From: Chara braunii
Taxonomy: Eukaryota; Streptophyta; Charophyceae; Charales; Characeae
Reading direction: 5' to 3'
Assembly (NCBI GenBank): GCA_003427395.1
Contig: BFEA01000079.1
Coordinates: forward strand, 2,006,492-2,042,701
DNA: 36,210 nucleotides
Made by a program: the position numbers and the translations under genes. Positions 19,796-30,298 of the stretch are shown one piece after another. Positions within the stretch are counted from its first letter, which is position 1. Each line of letters begins with the position of its first letter. The notes under the pieces are model-generated. The model searched no databases. It was not told where the DNA came from and worked only from the letters and a program-made list of their open reading frames with translations.

Positions 19796-20165
19796 GAGCA
19801 GCAGAATCATCTACGCCAAATCTTGATTAAGTTGCATGAGTCTAACTTCAAGATTAACCTGAAGAAGTGTTCATGGGCCAAGCGCCAAGTCCAGTATTTT
19901 GGACACGTCTACATGGAGATGGAGTGAGACCGGAGGACGCCAAGATAACAGCAATTCGTGACTGGCCAACCCTGCATACGTTGACTCAGTTGCGATAGTT
20001 CTTATGATTGGCCAGCCACTACCGGAAGTTTGTTCGTAACTTCACTTTCATTGCTGCTCCTTTTGGCAGGCTGCTGCTGAAGGAAACCATTTAGAATTGG
20101 GACAAGGGCTGTACATCAACCTTCACGAGCTTGCAGAAGTCCGTCATCGAGTACCCATTCCTTAA
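19796..20165 (+). pseudogene. pol (RT): Ty3/gypsy RT C-terminal (thumb/connection) fragment
   Basis: The frame opens after a TAG near 19793 and reads ...LRQILIKLHESNFKINLKK, then CSWAKRQVQYFGHV, before a stop. Other frames continue VRPEDAKITAIRDWPTL, HYRKFVRNFTFIAAP and NWDKGCTSTFTSLQKS. These are the conserved blocks after the RT active site in Ty3/gypsy Pol. The palm with its catalytic residues is not present upstream; the element is truncated near 19793. Several stops and shifts are visible. Confidence 0.78.
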
Positions 20166-20570
20166 AAAGTAGTTGATCCATCCTTATCGTTTGTTGTAAC
20201 TACCGATGCTAGTCAGTATGGCATTGGTGTTGTTGTCCAATAAAATGATGGAGATGGGTACAGACCCGTTGACTTTATGTCTTGTAGACTGCCTAGTGAG
20301 ATGGTAGTAGCCTCTACTTATGAGCGTAAGCTCTTCGCCCTCAGACATGCTTTTGACCACTGGTGGTATTACCTGATGGGACAACATTTCAAGGTCTATT
20401 TAGATCATGAAACATTGCGATGGCTAAGGGCCCAAGCCCGGATGACGCCTAAGTTGACGAGTTGGGCTGGTGAGATTGATCAGTTTGACTTTGAATTGAA
20501 ACAAGTCAAGGGTAAGTACAACATCGTCGCAAGTAAACATGCAGATTTCTTTGGTGCAATAGTGACTTAC
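20166..20570 (+). pseudogene. pol (RNH): Ty3/gypsy RNase H with one nonsense codon
   Basis: SFVVTTDASQYGIGVVVQ carries the first catalytic Asp (20205-20207). A TAA at 20241-20243 stands where the family has a second Gln, a single C-to-T change. The frame then stays open through STYERKLFALRHAFDHWWYY (active-site Glu), FKVYLDHETLRWL (active-site Asp) and FELKQVKGKYN. The usual ADALSRRADF segment is shortened to ASKHADF. Apart from the stop and this deletion the domain is well preserved, which suggests a younger copy than the minus-strand element. Confidence 0.82.
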
Positions 20571-21835
20571 CTGAAAGTTGGCGCAGATCTGCAGCAAACG
20601 ATCAAGGCTGCCTACGCTAATGAGCCCGTCTATAGTACACTGATAAAGAAGGTGCAGACCACACCTCGTGAAGTCCCTAATTTCAGAATGGCCGATGGAT
20701 TGCTGTTTGAGAAGACTGGTGTGCATCATAGGCTTTGCAAACCTTGCAGCGACAATGGACACAGTCTGATCCTAGGGAAATGCCACGAAACGGAAGGCCA
20801 CTTTGGCTAGCGGAAGACCTACTCAAATCCTACACGCGGCCAAGCATGAAGCATGATGCCATCACCTACATCCAAGGCTGCCAAGTGTGTCAGCGAAACA
20901 ACACTTCCACGCAGCCTCCCCTCGAACTGTTCAAGCCCCTGCCTATCCCATCAGGCCCTTGCGAATCTGTATCTATCGATTTCATGGACACTAAGGTCAA
21001 CAGTAGTAGTGGGAAGAGTCAGGTCATGGTCGTAGTTGCAAGTTTTGTAAATTTGCCGTTTTTGTACCATTACCTGCTGCAGCAAAGACACATCTGGTCC
21101 TCAAAGAGTACTTTAACCATTGGGTCAAGGATTATGGTCACCCGTTGAGTATAGTCAGTGACTGAGACATTCCATTCACAAAGGGACACTCGCAGCAGCT
21201 AATGAGGTCTACGGATCTAGGTTAGCTATGCCATCTGGAAACCACCCTGAGACAAATGGCGGGACACGGCATATGAATAAGATTCTACAACAAGTACTGC
21301 CTCTGTATATTAGACCAGACCAGCAAGATTGGGTTGAGCATCTTCCAAACGTAGCTAGCGCATATAACAACTCCTTTCAGCTAGCTACCTCGCAGATCCC
21401 GAATGAGCTGCATAAAGGCTGGAGTCCCCTACGTCCCATAGACTGTTTGAATCCGGATCAGATCCAAAGATTACCACCTGGCACACTTGAGTTTGTCATC
21501 CACTATGAGAAAGATCTGCAACGTGGGGCTGAGAACATACGGAAGGGCAAGCATCGAATGACGCAACAAGGGAATAAACACCACTGTCCTTCATAGTTTG
21601 CGGTAGGTGATATTGTCAAGGTCGAGTCCAAGGAGTTTGTACCCGAGGAGGGGATCTCGCAGAAGTTACTACCTGCCTACAAAGGGCTGTGGCAAGTACT
21701 AGATGTCAAAGGTGACACAGATGGACCGTCGTACACCATCGAGATTCCACCCCATCTGCACACCTACCATGTTTTACACAATTCTAAGCTCGCTCCTCCC
21801 TGTGTGACTAATCATGTGTTCCCCCACGCAGATCC
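20571..21835 (+). pseudogene. pol (IN): Ty3/gypsy integrase, frameshifted
   Basis: The zinc-binding HHCC domain is split: CHETEGHFG lies at the end of the RNase H frame (stop 20808-20810), and IQGCQVCQRN lies in the frame open to 21148. The first catalytic Asp is in SVSIDFMDTKV. The second is in LSIVSD (about 21150-21163), followed by a stop at 21164-21166. The frame from 21228 has SGNHPETNGGTRHMNK, where the catalytic Glu of the usual TEQMN is Arg (21267-21269). It continues DWVEHLPNVASAYNNSF and PNELHKGW, meets one TAG at 21594-21596, then shows FAVGDIVKVESKEF and QKLLPAYKGLWQV, a GPY/F-like module. It cannot be catalytically active. Confidence 0.82.
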
Positions 21836-22066
21836 ATGATACCACCTGATATGAATGGAGGGTACGATGTAGAAAAGATTGTAGTTGAAGATACTTTCCG
21901 TACCGGTTGTAGGGGAACACCATAGAAACAATACAAAGTTAGCTTTGCTTATCAGAAACCCAACAAAGACCGCCGGTTCACCAGGGATGAGTTGCTTCAA
22001 ACAGCCCTTCACATAGAGTCCTTCTATGAGCGGGCACACAGAAGATTGAAGATCTATGATCATTAA
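21836..22066 (+). pseudogene. Integrase C-terminal chromodomain-like module
   Basis: One frame, with a single internal TAG after RGTP, reads MNGGYDVEKIVVEDTFRTG, then QYKVSFAYQKPNKDRRFTRD and ELLQTALHIESFYERA. The pattern YxVEKI...QYKVSF...D-R-F-T-R-x-EL resembles the chromodomain that chromoviral Ty3/gypsy integrases use to target modified chromatin, with the aromatic cage only partly conserved. The stop TAA is at 22064-22066. It follows the GPY/F-like module directly, as in chromoviruses. Confidence 0.5.
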
Positions 22067-22737
22067 AGTTTTGATTCTTCTCGGAGTACCTCGAAATTAG
22101 GCCGGCGGGAGTGAATGGGTTCACGCTGCAAGCTTTCCCAGTCCCGGTTCCAAGGTCCTCAATTATCCCAGTTCAACACCCCGATAGATAGTCTTAGCGC
22201 CTGTAGCATCAGGTGTCGCAGGCCGGTAGGCTACAGTACTGTACAATACATGCAGGAGCACTTCAAGTCCCCAAAAGTCCAGTTTTGCAGCAGCCTCGGA
22301 AGAAAGTTGGCAACTTGGCAAGGCTACAGTGTCGGAAGGCAGTCAGTTGTTCATTTTGCAAATTTGTGGAACTGGTGCTGGAGCTGGATTAGATGAACAG
22401 AATGCCTAAACAGTAATGGACTCTCGTGAAGGTAGGCTCAAGCTAGCGTTTTGCGCAGCTGTAGAGCGTAATGGTCAAAGCCTGCCTGATTGTGAAGACC
22501 TAACAAATCGAACAGAGACAAAAGTTGGCCATAGTGATATGGGGGTCTCGTGCGGAAGGGCTCTCGCTCAACGGATCAAACGCGGGGATAACAGGCTAGC
22601 CAGGCAAGAGGGAAGAAGACCATCGACGGCCATAGCTGCACAAGCTTGGCAAGGCAGACCGCAGAGGCATTCAGGGTAAATGTAGGACATCGAAGGAGGA
22701 ACAGTAGCGGGGAGCATCAAGGGGTGAACAGCGCAAG

Positions 22738-22739
<2 letters not shown>
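22067..22739. other. Probable 3' flank or LTR of the plus-strand element, no gene
   Basis: GGCCGGCGGGAG at about 22100-22111 just before TGAATGGGTTCA may mark the polypurine tract and the start of a 3' LTR, but no second copy is seen in the window to confirm it. Open frames here are short and unrecognised. Confidence 0.3.

Positions 22740-22803
<64 letters not shown>
22740..22803. repeat. (GA)n microsatellite
   Basis: Pure GA run of about 64 bp, the longest dinucleotide run in the window. Confidence 0.96.
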
Positions 22804-22807
<4 letters not shown>

Positions 22808-22830
22808 TCGGTCCAAACTGCCCAGTCCCG

Positions 22831-22831
<1 letters not shown>

Positions 22832-22894
<63 letters not shown>
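22832..22894. repeat. (GT)n-(GA)n compound microsatellite
   Basis: GT from 22832 to 22867, running straight into GA. Confidence 0.96.
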
Positions 22895-23960
22895 ATCTCA
22901 AAACTGACGAAAAAAATGGGGTATATGAGTTGACTTTTAGGTTGGAACTGTCAAAGTACAAACCAACATTTCAGGCCCCCTTTAGGGCTGACATAACCTG
23001 GACATTCCGCCAGCCCCAATCCCGACACCGGATTCTGGGAGAAGAATCTGAAGTGTGAGACAAGGCCCTAAGTAAAAATAAGAGCCTTCTCTCTCCAATT
23101 GGCATATACACTGGCCATGGGAGATTTCCATATAGGGTCAAAAGTCTAAAGCTTTGGCCTCCTAGGAGTTATATCCTGGCTGAATTCAGCCTAGATAAAG
23201 TCTAAGCAAAATCAAACGTCATCATAAAAAAGAAGTGAGCTTGGAGCCTGGATCCACCTTCGGTGCTTGAGGTTCATCAAGATCAATGGCAAGAGCAAAT
23301 ACATGAGCTTCCACCTCCCAAACCTAACAGAGATCCGAAATAGGAGAAGAGTCAATAAGCTTGCAAAAAGAAAAGTTAAACTAAAGAGAACTGCTTACTT
23401 TTAGTGTATATGGCCCTAGAAAGGGTCATGCATAAGGGAGTGGAAGTTAAGTTGCACCTAAGACTAGACGTTGCTTTGTTCCGGAAGCATCTAACTCTAG
23501 ATCCTGCCTGCCTATATCTGGGGTTCAGGTTAGTCCTAGGTAGGGAGCTACCTCGGGTCTGGCAAAAGGTGGCGTGGCGTGAAGAGTGGTGGTGTGAGAC
23601 GCCCAAGGACCTCTCGCTATGACTAAATAGTCTTTTGTCGATGTAGGTTCAAGGGGGAGTATTGCACCTCAAAGTAAAACACGTGCACTAGTGAACAAGT
23701 ATTCGAGGCGCATGTCCACAATCGTACGTAGGCTCATACGTCACACTGCATGAGCTTCTATACAAGCCCGGTGCCCTAGGAGAGGTGAAGGGGCAGGTTT
23801 TGCCCTTGTATATGCCGACCTCTCCGTAATGCTTGGCATGCAGCTTGGAGGCTGTCCCACATTCCTTCTCAACCTATAAAGCTAGGGAGGCCAGTGTTGC
23901 TTGCACACGTGGGTGAAGCCTGAATGCTACAGGCATACTCCTTGAGCACTGTGGAGAGCA
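22895..23960. other. No gene recognised
   Basis: Short open frames only. CAAGGGGGAGTATTG at 23650-23664 looks like a polypurine tract before a possible LTR start, and ACCTATAAAGC at 23872-23882 is a TATA-like box 0.2 kb downstream, as in an LTR promoter. No second LTR copy or coding domain supports it. Confidence 0.35.
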
Positions 23961-24056
23961 TTATACTCGTTGATCTGCCTTCTCGACTTCGAGCTGCTGA
24001 CACCCCCTGTGACTGTCTAACAAGTCGTCTACACATGGCAATGGCTCTACATTTTC
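23961..24056 (-). pseudogene. Possible short RT fragment (fingers/palm)
   Basis: The minus strand reads ENVEPLPCVDDLLDSHRGCQ, then ...VEKADQRV and a stop. PLP-x-VDDLLD followed by GC matches the PLPR-x-DDLLD-x-x-x-GC block that precedes the first catalytic Asp in Ty3/gypsy RT; compare PLPRVADLLDAASGC in the minus-strand element here. Only about 30 residues are preserved, and the upstream Pro/Thr-rich frame (to 24428) is unrelated low complexity. Confidence 0.35.
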
Positions 24057-24059
24057 CAT

Positions 24060-24700
24060 AGTCACAAGGTTAGCTGTTGCAGCTTTGCTTGCAAGGGATT
24101 GAGGGGGATTTTGGAGAAACGAGTCGGGGTGGTGGGTTCGGGGGTTCGGGGGTTCGGGGGCCTGGGGGGTGGGGGTCCGCGGTGTTTTTAGAGTCACATT
24201 TGTAGTGATGTTGACTGTGTTGATGCACTGCTTCTGGAGCTCAGAAACCTGTGGAAAGACAACTTTTTTTTTTCCGTGCATTTTGTTGGGACTTACCTCT
24301 GTGATTCCTGTTGAGGCTTTCGGGTTTGGTGGGTTGGTGGTAATCGGAATGAAACTCACCTGTTGTGTGCCATACGGTTTGGGGGGGTTGGGGGTTTGTG
24401 GTGGGGTGGTTGTGGTTTTTGGGCTCACCGGTTCACTGTTGTTGACAAAGTTGATGGATTGTTGCTTGATCTTTGAAAGCCTTCAGGTATGTGTTTTTTT
24501 TTTTTTTTTTTTTGCTTCAAAATGTTGGGAAAAAGGTTTAAATGAGGATGGGCGGGGAGTGTGTGGGTAGGGGGTTGGTTGTAGTCGGGCCTGGGCGGTT
24601 GTCGGGCTCGCATGTGTAGTGTTGTTGCCGTTGTTGATGGAATGGTGCTGCTACTTTGTAAGGCTTGGATAGTTTTTTGCCATTCTTCATTTTTGTTTCC
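24060..24700. repeat. G/T-rich degenerate repeat tract with poly-T
   Basis: Blocks of GGGGGTTCGGGGG and GTGTTGTTG alternate. Phrases like GTTGATG(G/C)A and TTGTTG recur about every 200 bp (24210, 24450, 24630), suggesting an old tandem repeat. A 24-base T run lies at 24491-24514. A Pro/Thr-rich open frame on the minus strand is a by-product of this composition. Confidence 0.45.
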
Positions 24701-25000
24701 TTTTTTGTCATGTTAGTGACCTGATTACAGTTTGCATTTCTTTCTGTTGTGGTTTTCTGGGTTGCTTGTTGTTTGAATGTGAACTTACCTGTTGTGTGTG
24801 TGTCAGAGTTTGCATACCTGTCTCCCGCTCACCACAATTTCCCCTTTGTGCACAAAAAGTAATATTTCTCAGATATCAAAAGATATGCAATTCTGCGTAC
24901 ATTTTTCCTGCGATATTGCTCAAAAAGGAGGTGCTTTTCGTCTGGTTGTCTCAAGAATGTGACTTCCAGCATCTTACTGACATACTCCCACTATATCACA

Positions 25001-25062
25001 ACTGATCGGAACAGATACTACACTATATCAAACTGATCAGAACAGATACTACACTTGATCAT
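25001..25062. repeat. 31-bp tandem duplication
   Basis: ACTGATCRGAACAGATACTA units start at 25001 and 25032. The second unit and the following roughly 40 bp (to about 25090, CGTGGTCGTCATTTTGGGGG) recur at 28013-28066, after the 65-bp array. Confidence 0.88.
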
Positions 25063-25101
25063 CTTCGTGGTCGTCATTTTGGGGGGCGGGGTAGTTAGTT
25101 T

Positions 25102-25104
<3 letters not shown>

Positions 25105-25150
<46 letters not shown>
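25105..25150. repeat. (CT)n microsatellite
   Basis: Pure CT run of about 46 bp. Confidence 0.96.
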
Positions 25151-25153
<3 letters not shown>

Positions 25154-27060
25154 GCGCGCGCCATTCTGTCTCAGGAGGACAAGTCGCTCACGTCTCCTCT
25201 TCTACACCATAACCCTGATTGCGACCGCTTTGCCCACAAACTCGGTCCGAACACCACCGCCTGTCAGTCACTTCCTCGCGACTTCAGCTACACTGTCCTC
25301 TTGAGCAGGCGTTAGGAACGTCCCCCACCCGCTCCTCTGCACGACGTTCCCGTTCTCTCACACGACTGTCAGATTGCTCATATGGTCTCCCAAGAGCGAG
25401 TCTGCATCACCCAATCATCTCTCTAGCCTAATGCACATCGCGAGCGTGCAGTTTCTTTTCTCTTGACGTGACCGTCGTGGCTGACATCAACAATAAAGCA
25501 CCGCCTCTCTCTTTCTCTGATCGCCCGTCCACCCCGTCTCCCCTTTTGTTGAGCTCATCTTTTTCTCTTCAGTCGTGGATGTGATCGTCCTATTCAACCC
25601 AGCGCAGACACCTCCCCAGACATCATCCTGCCGGGGGTGGTCCAGTCCAACCAGCGTCTCCTCTCGAGATTAGCCTCTCACACGCTTTCTTGTCATGCGA
25701 CCCCCGATCGCTCATTTCCCCTGTCCCCCTTCGAACTAGAGTCAATTAGTACGGCGTCGCACAATTAACGCAGTGTCACACTCGTCACACATATGGCCAT
25801 TCAGGAGCACGCCTATCCCTTACTTGCCTCTTTGACGCGCGAAGCTCTCTGCTAGCACAAGGACTAGCATGATGTCTCGCCGATCACGAACCGGCTAACC
25901 TGAGCGGGATCGTGAGGTCTTCCACTTAGAAGAGGGTCTATTGTCAGTTGGTAGCAGCACAAAATCTTCTTCAAAGCTCAGCACGGTAGATGATGACTAT
26001 CTCGTATGACCCGACTCTTGCACGAGTGGATGACGCAAACCATAACTACTCTATGCACCGCCACACGTTCTCACGCTCCCCCCGTTGGTAGGGCACTGTC
26101 CACTTGATCACCCAACTCCTCCACCAGACCTTCGTTGACCTGAGCTTCTCTCTCTCTCTCTCTCCATTCTCGTGTGTGATCTCTCTTTCTTGCGTCCTTG
26201 TCACTACCCCCTTGACCTTAGCCTCACCGTCCCCGCAAGTCGGCTTCCAAACCACTTTCCACTGGCTCGATGGGCTGGTGGTCCCGTCGCCATTGTTCCG
26301 GACCTGGCCAGGGCAGTGTTGCTGCCGTGCTAATTTCACTCTCTCCCCCGGAGTCCCGCTCCAGATGCGCCTGCTCTCTGTCTACAGTGTCGGTAGAGGT
26401 CTCAGCCTTGTGATAAGCGATTGTCACCTAAAATTCAGCAGTGACACCATCCCGCCTGCACCTCCGCTTGGCCCTGTCTTTTGCTTCGATCACGGCCGCC
26501 TGCAGTTTTGGATCCGCCCTCATTTCTTCTTTCCTAGCTCCTTCCACATTGATCTTCAACTTGGCCTCTGCTCCCCCGTTGTAATTGAGAATCGTAGTGA
26601 TCCAGGGGCCTTCTCCAAACATCGGCCTCCAGCGCGCTAGGAGGTTCCAGCAGTCTGGCCTATAGCCATGCAGAGCCATGGCCGCGTGCTTCTCGGGATA
26701 GCCTGTGCTTGGTACTTGAAGCACACGCACGCAGACAGCCCACACTGACCTCTTCTACTCTGCCTCCCTGCCTCAGACTGACGACGTTAGCACCGTAGAG
26801 TAACTTGCACACACCTGGTACTCAACAGCTAACAACCAGCCTCTCTAGGTCTTTTGTAGGCTCCCTTCCATACCACGATCCCCGTGTTGTAAATGGGGGA
26901 CTCAAGTAGCCTTTAAAATTCAGCTTATTAGCAATCTGGAACTCTGAAAATAATAAAATGAAATAAAACAAAATAAAATAGAATAAGGAGAAAAGAGCGA
27001 GAGAGCGAACCCCAACGGCCGTAGTACACATGGCCTTTCTGCTATCAGTCCTGGTCACTT
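25151..27060. other. No gene recognised; unassigned open frames
   Basis: C/T-rich plus strand with a CT run at 26147-26164. Two minus-strand frames, 26428-26745 (...LLARWRPMFGEGPWITTILN...) and 26224-26427, lie next to each other and could be parts of one decayed gene, but I recognise no family. AAAATAAAA repeats lie at 26950-26985. Confidence 0.4.
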
Positions 27061-27427
27061 CATCTTGTCATGGAGTGATTGCATCCCTGAGACGGTGGTC
27101 CCATAATGGGATACCGACCGACAGCCTCTCTCCCCTAAAAGGGGTCGTTGGACTACAACTAATGGGTACCCGTGTCCGATGGCAAGGAGGAGGCTTATGA
27201 CCTTCCATGGGGGGTGGTAAGCCTCCTACCAACGCGGCCGCAGGTCGCCCCTCTTTTGGGTTCCTGAGTAGTGCTCAGCCTGTTGGGCCGGCCAGTGATA
27301 GAGCAAGACGCGAGGAGCCAGGCCTGTCTAAGCCACCAGCCTTCAATCACGGTTCGAAAATGAACCGTTAGTTCCCCCGCGAGGTGACAGAAAGCAGGGT
27401 CTAACCGTAATAATAATAATAATAATC
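27060..27427 (+). mobile_element. Possible non-LTR retroelement 3' end with (TAA)n tail
   Basis: A structured GC-rich segment ends in a (TAA)n run at 27408-27427. It holds a 9-bp perfect hairpin (GGAGGCTTA 27189-27197 / TAAGCCTCC 27218-27226) and a second short one (ACGGTTC / GAACCGT, about 27352-27371). Structured 3' ends with trinucleotide tails occur in several LINE clades and their SINEs. No RT coding sequence is adjacent, so this is a weak call. Confidence 0.25.
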
Positions 27428-27838
27428 ATAGTGAAGAAAAAAGGACGAAAAGTAGCGCTGCTGTAACTCAACACCACTAAATATTTCAGACGGGAGTGGC
27501 GATTTGACTCAGGGTGCAGACTTGACACTAGATTTTTCTTTTCGTTTTATTGCCTTTTCCTTTTCCTTCGGCAGCGACCATAACACTGCACGCGTTCCGT
27601 AACCTGATTACAGAAAGCCCCAGCGCGCACCACTCTGGTTTTTTCACCGTCCCATCTCTGAGCGGGCCTGGACACAGCACGACAAAGTACTGAGCCAGCC
27701 AGGAATGTGGGCTAAAAGGCCTGGCGCGCTGCAGGGCATGTGAACGGACTCCTGGCACATTGTGGAGGTAGCGCCTGGTACACAGCAGAGGTAGGGCCTG
27801 CTACACAGCGGAGGGCCAGGACACCGCGCCCTCCGACA

Positions 27839-28030
27839 ACGTGCGCGCGTCGTTTTCCCGTGTTTTTTCCACTGGTCAGATATCAAACTGATGGTGCGCG
27901 CACAAGTCCGCGCGCCGTTTTTTCGTATTTTTTCCATGGGTCAGATATCAAACTGATGGTGCGCGCACAAGTCCGCGCGCCGTTTTTCCGTGTTTTTTCC
28001 ACGGGTCAGATATCAAACTGATCGGAACAG
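27839..28030. repeat. 65-bp tandem repeat, about 3 copies
   Basis: TCAGATATCAAACTGAT recurs at 27876, 27941 and 28006 with a constant 65-bp period. Each unit carries GTGCGCGCACAAGTCCGCGC and a CGTTTTT...TTTTTTCCA segment. Confidence 0.93.
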
Positions 28031-28236
28031 ATACTACACTTTATCGTCGTCGTCGTTTTGGGGGCACAATTGCAGTTATACTTCCTTAGATACAAACAGA
28101 ACGTGTGCCCCACATGATGATGAGGTCAGCTTTAACTACCCCTTATCCACAAACTTAGATAATTGTTTGCACAACTACTCAACTCTTCTAGTAATATTCT
28201 GTAGACTGGACCCTGTGGAGTTTTATGTCTGCGAAC

Positions 28237-28260
28237 TGAGTAGTTGTGCACAACTACTCA
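28237..28260. repeat. 24-bp perfect palindrome
   Basis: The left half is TGAGTAGTTGTG and the right half is its exact reverse complement, CACAACTACTCA, with no spacer. The half-site with flank (GCACAACTACTCAACT) also occurs at 28169. An ATGTCTGCGAACT motif repeats at 28225 and 28312, so the palindrome lies in a degenerate roughly 80-bp tandem repeat. Confidence 0.92.
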
Positions 28261-28564
28261 ACTACCTGGTTCTATGTCTATGTAGTGTTTGATGTCTCTC
28301 TCCACCACTTAATGTCTGCGAACTTTTTCACACGAAATCTTTGTCATATGCCATTCTGAAGAGCCTGTGCCAGCTGAGTCTCATCCTCTGCTATTTGGCT
28401 CTTCCTGGTCCCGAGGGCCGCCACCTGTGCACCTAGAGGTTTGCGAGTCTAAGTTTGGCTGGACCCTGTTGCACCTCGGCTGTGATGGCGCTGGCCACCT
28501 GATCTTCTTCCACTTCCTCTGCAGCGCCTCTGGATCTTCTTCCTCCTCTTCTTCTTCTTCTGCT

Positions 28565-28890
28565 TCCTCCCCTCCTCCACTACTGGACATGCACCATTCT
28601 TTTTCACCTTTCCTTCTTCACACTCTTCATCTCCCGGCTGGTTAATCTCTCTTGCCATGTGACGTCATTGGTGACGTGTGGCCATGCCAAGGAGCTAGTG
28701 GGAAGATGAATTCTCCTTCACCCTTTCCTGCTCTTCATCCCCTCCTCCACTACCGGACGTGCGCCATTCTTTTTCCTCTTCCTTCTTCATACCCGTCATC
28801 TCCCGGTTGGTTAATCTGGCTCTTGCCATATGACGTCATCGGCGACATGTGGCCATACCAAGGAACTAGCAGGAAGACGAATTGCAACAA
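28565..28890. repeat. 170-bp tandem duplication bearing TGACGTCA sites
   Basis: CCTCCTCCACTAC starts at 28571 and 28741, and homology continues through CATCTCCCGG, GGTTAATCT, CTTGCCAT and GTGGCCAT to about 28885. Each copy holds one palindromic TGACGTCA (28660 and 28831), the classical bZIP (TGA/CREB-type) site. Confidence 0.85.
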
Positions 28891-30290
28891 CGGTCACCAA
28901 AGAATGGGCATGACCAAGAGAGCATATATTTGGTAGTCATCCATTGTGGGGGATTAGTACAACAGGTCAGCCAAGGCATGGCCCTGTTCCGCTTCCTGCC
29001 ATCGTTCAGATGTACCCCTACTAACCTAAAATTTACGGACTTCATTACCAAGGCGTTGACTTTCCCTTGTCGTTGATTATTTTTCACTATCGGGCTAATG
29101 GTGGAGCCCATTGACTGACCAAGAGCCAATCAAAGAACAGGCTGAACGTCCTAACAAATTCTTTTACGTGGTATCACCACTTCGCTCAACATGTTGCAGT
29201 TCACATGCTTGCTGGTCACTAATCATCTAGGGGCAAAACTGGCTGGCCGCGCTAGCCGAAAAAGAAAGAAAAAAATGCCCCTGCACTTCAGCAAAGCTTG
29301 TCGGGCAGTGCACATCCGCCAGGCCTGAATGAACTGGTCCTTTCACGAGCGCCTGCGACTCATGCCTGTGCAGCTACTATACACGCTTGCCTATCTACTC
29401 ATGCACTAAACCTAACGGACTTGAGATCTGATTCATGACAACACCAATTGATGACAGCAGCTCGACTTCCAGGAAGGAGCTGACAACTTCCAGACAACAA
29501 AAGCAAGACCAGTGCAGGACATACATGGCTTATGGTTAGGAAACACTTCACTCCCATGCTCAAGGAAGACCTCCTCTATAGCTCTACGCTCCATGCTGCC
29601 AGTGAGCTTCTCTCCCCTCACCCCTTTCTCCACCTTCCTAATGCCACTAATCATCCTTCACTTTCTATTATTATTGCTAGTAGGTGACCAGTTGCAGGTT
29701 CACTTGCAAGAAAACACGAGGGAATACCAACGACCATGTTCTTTCTTCTATTGCGGTAGTTGCTCTTTTCTTTTAGCCCGCGTACATATGTGATGATGGC
29801 CTTTGCAGTTCTCTATCCACACGAAACACAGCGTGTATGCAAAGGACAAGGATGACACAGAAAGGGAAGGCATGGAGAAGGACCATGGCAAAGCAAAACC
29901 AAAACCAAAACGGCACCTAATAAAGAGAAAGATAGAATCAGCAGGTGTCCTCCTCGATGTCAGCACCCTAGTCCCTTCTCCTCCTCATCCTCATCATTTA
30001 ATCTCTTCTCCTCCCCCTCCTCATTCTCTGATTGGAGCCATTGCCATCTGATCTTGTACATGTTATCCTTTCTCCATTCCCTCTCTTGGAGACCACGGGA
30101 GACTGGCATCGAAGGCTTCCAAATGGGACATGTCTCATGCCAAGCTGAGCACGAAGGAGGGTGAAGTGGAGGAGAAGGATGAAATGCAGGAGGGAAGAGT
30201 CAGATAAAGAGAAACAAGGGGAGGAGGACCATTGCGCGGGAAATGGGAATCAATCAAGAGAGAGAAATTAACCACCTTAGCCGCCTCCTA
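28891..30290. other. No gene recognised; repeat-like DNA
   Basis: Short open frames without recognisable domains. A roughly 90-bp segment at 29993-30080 (TTTAATCTCTTCTCC... TTCTCTGATTGGAGCCATTG... CTTTCTCCATTCC) has a diverged direct copy at 30477-30570, which suggests another dispersed or LTR-derived repeat. Confidence 0.45.
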
Positions 30291-30298
30291 CCCTTTAA

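Noticed and set aside
4536-22066. Gag at 4536 and Pol at 19796 as two halves of one element split by a 14-kb insertion
   Set aside because: Same strand and same superfamily, but protease and most of RT are missing between them and no matching breakpoints or duplication are visible.
22646-22961. Open frames on both strands with RERERE / SLSLSL / VCVCVC
   Set aside because: Translated dinucleotide repeats.
23640-23900. Copia-type polypurine tract followed by an LTR
   Set aside because: AAGGGGGAG and a TATAAA box are suggestive, but no second LTR, primer binding site or copia Pol sequence was found; kept only as a remark.
27340-27375. ACGGTTCGAAAATGAACCGT as a tRNA T-arm
   Set aside because: It has a GTTCGA core and pairs with itself, but there is no A-box at the right distance upstream and no acceptor pairing, so it is better read as a simple hairpin.
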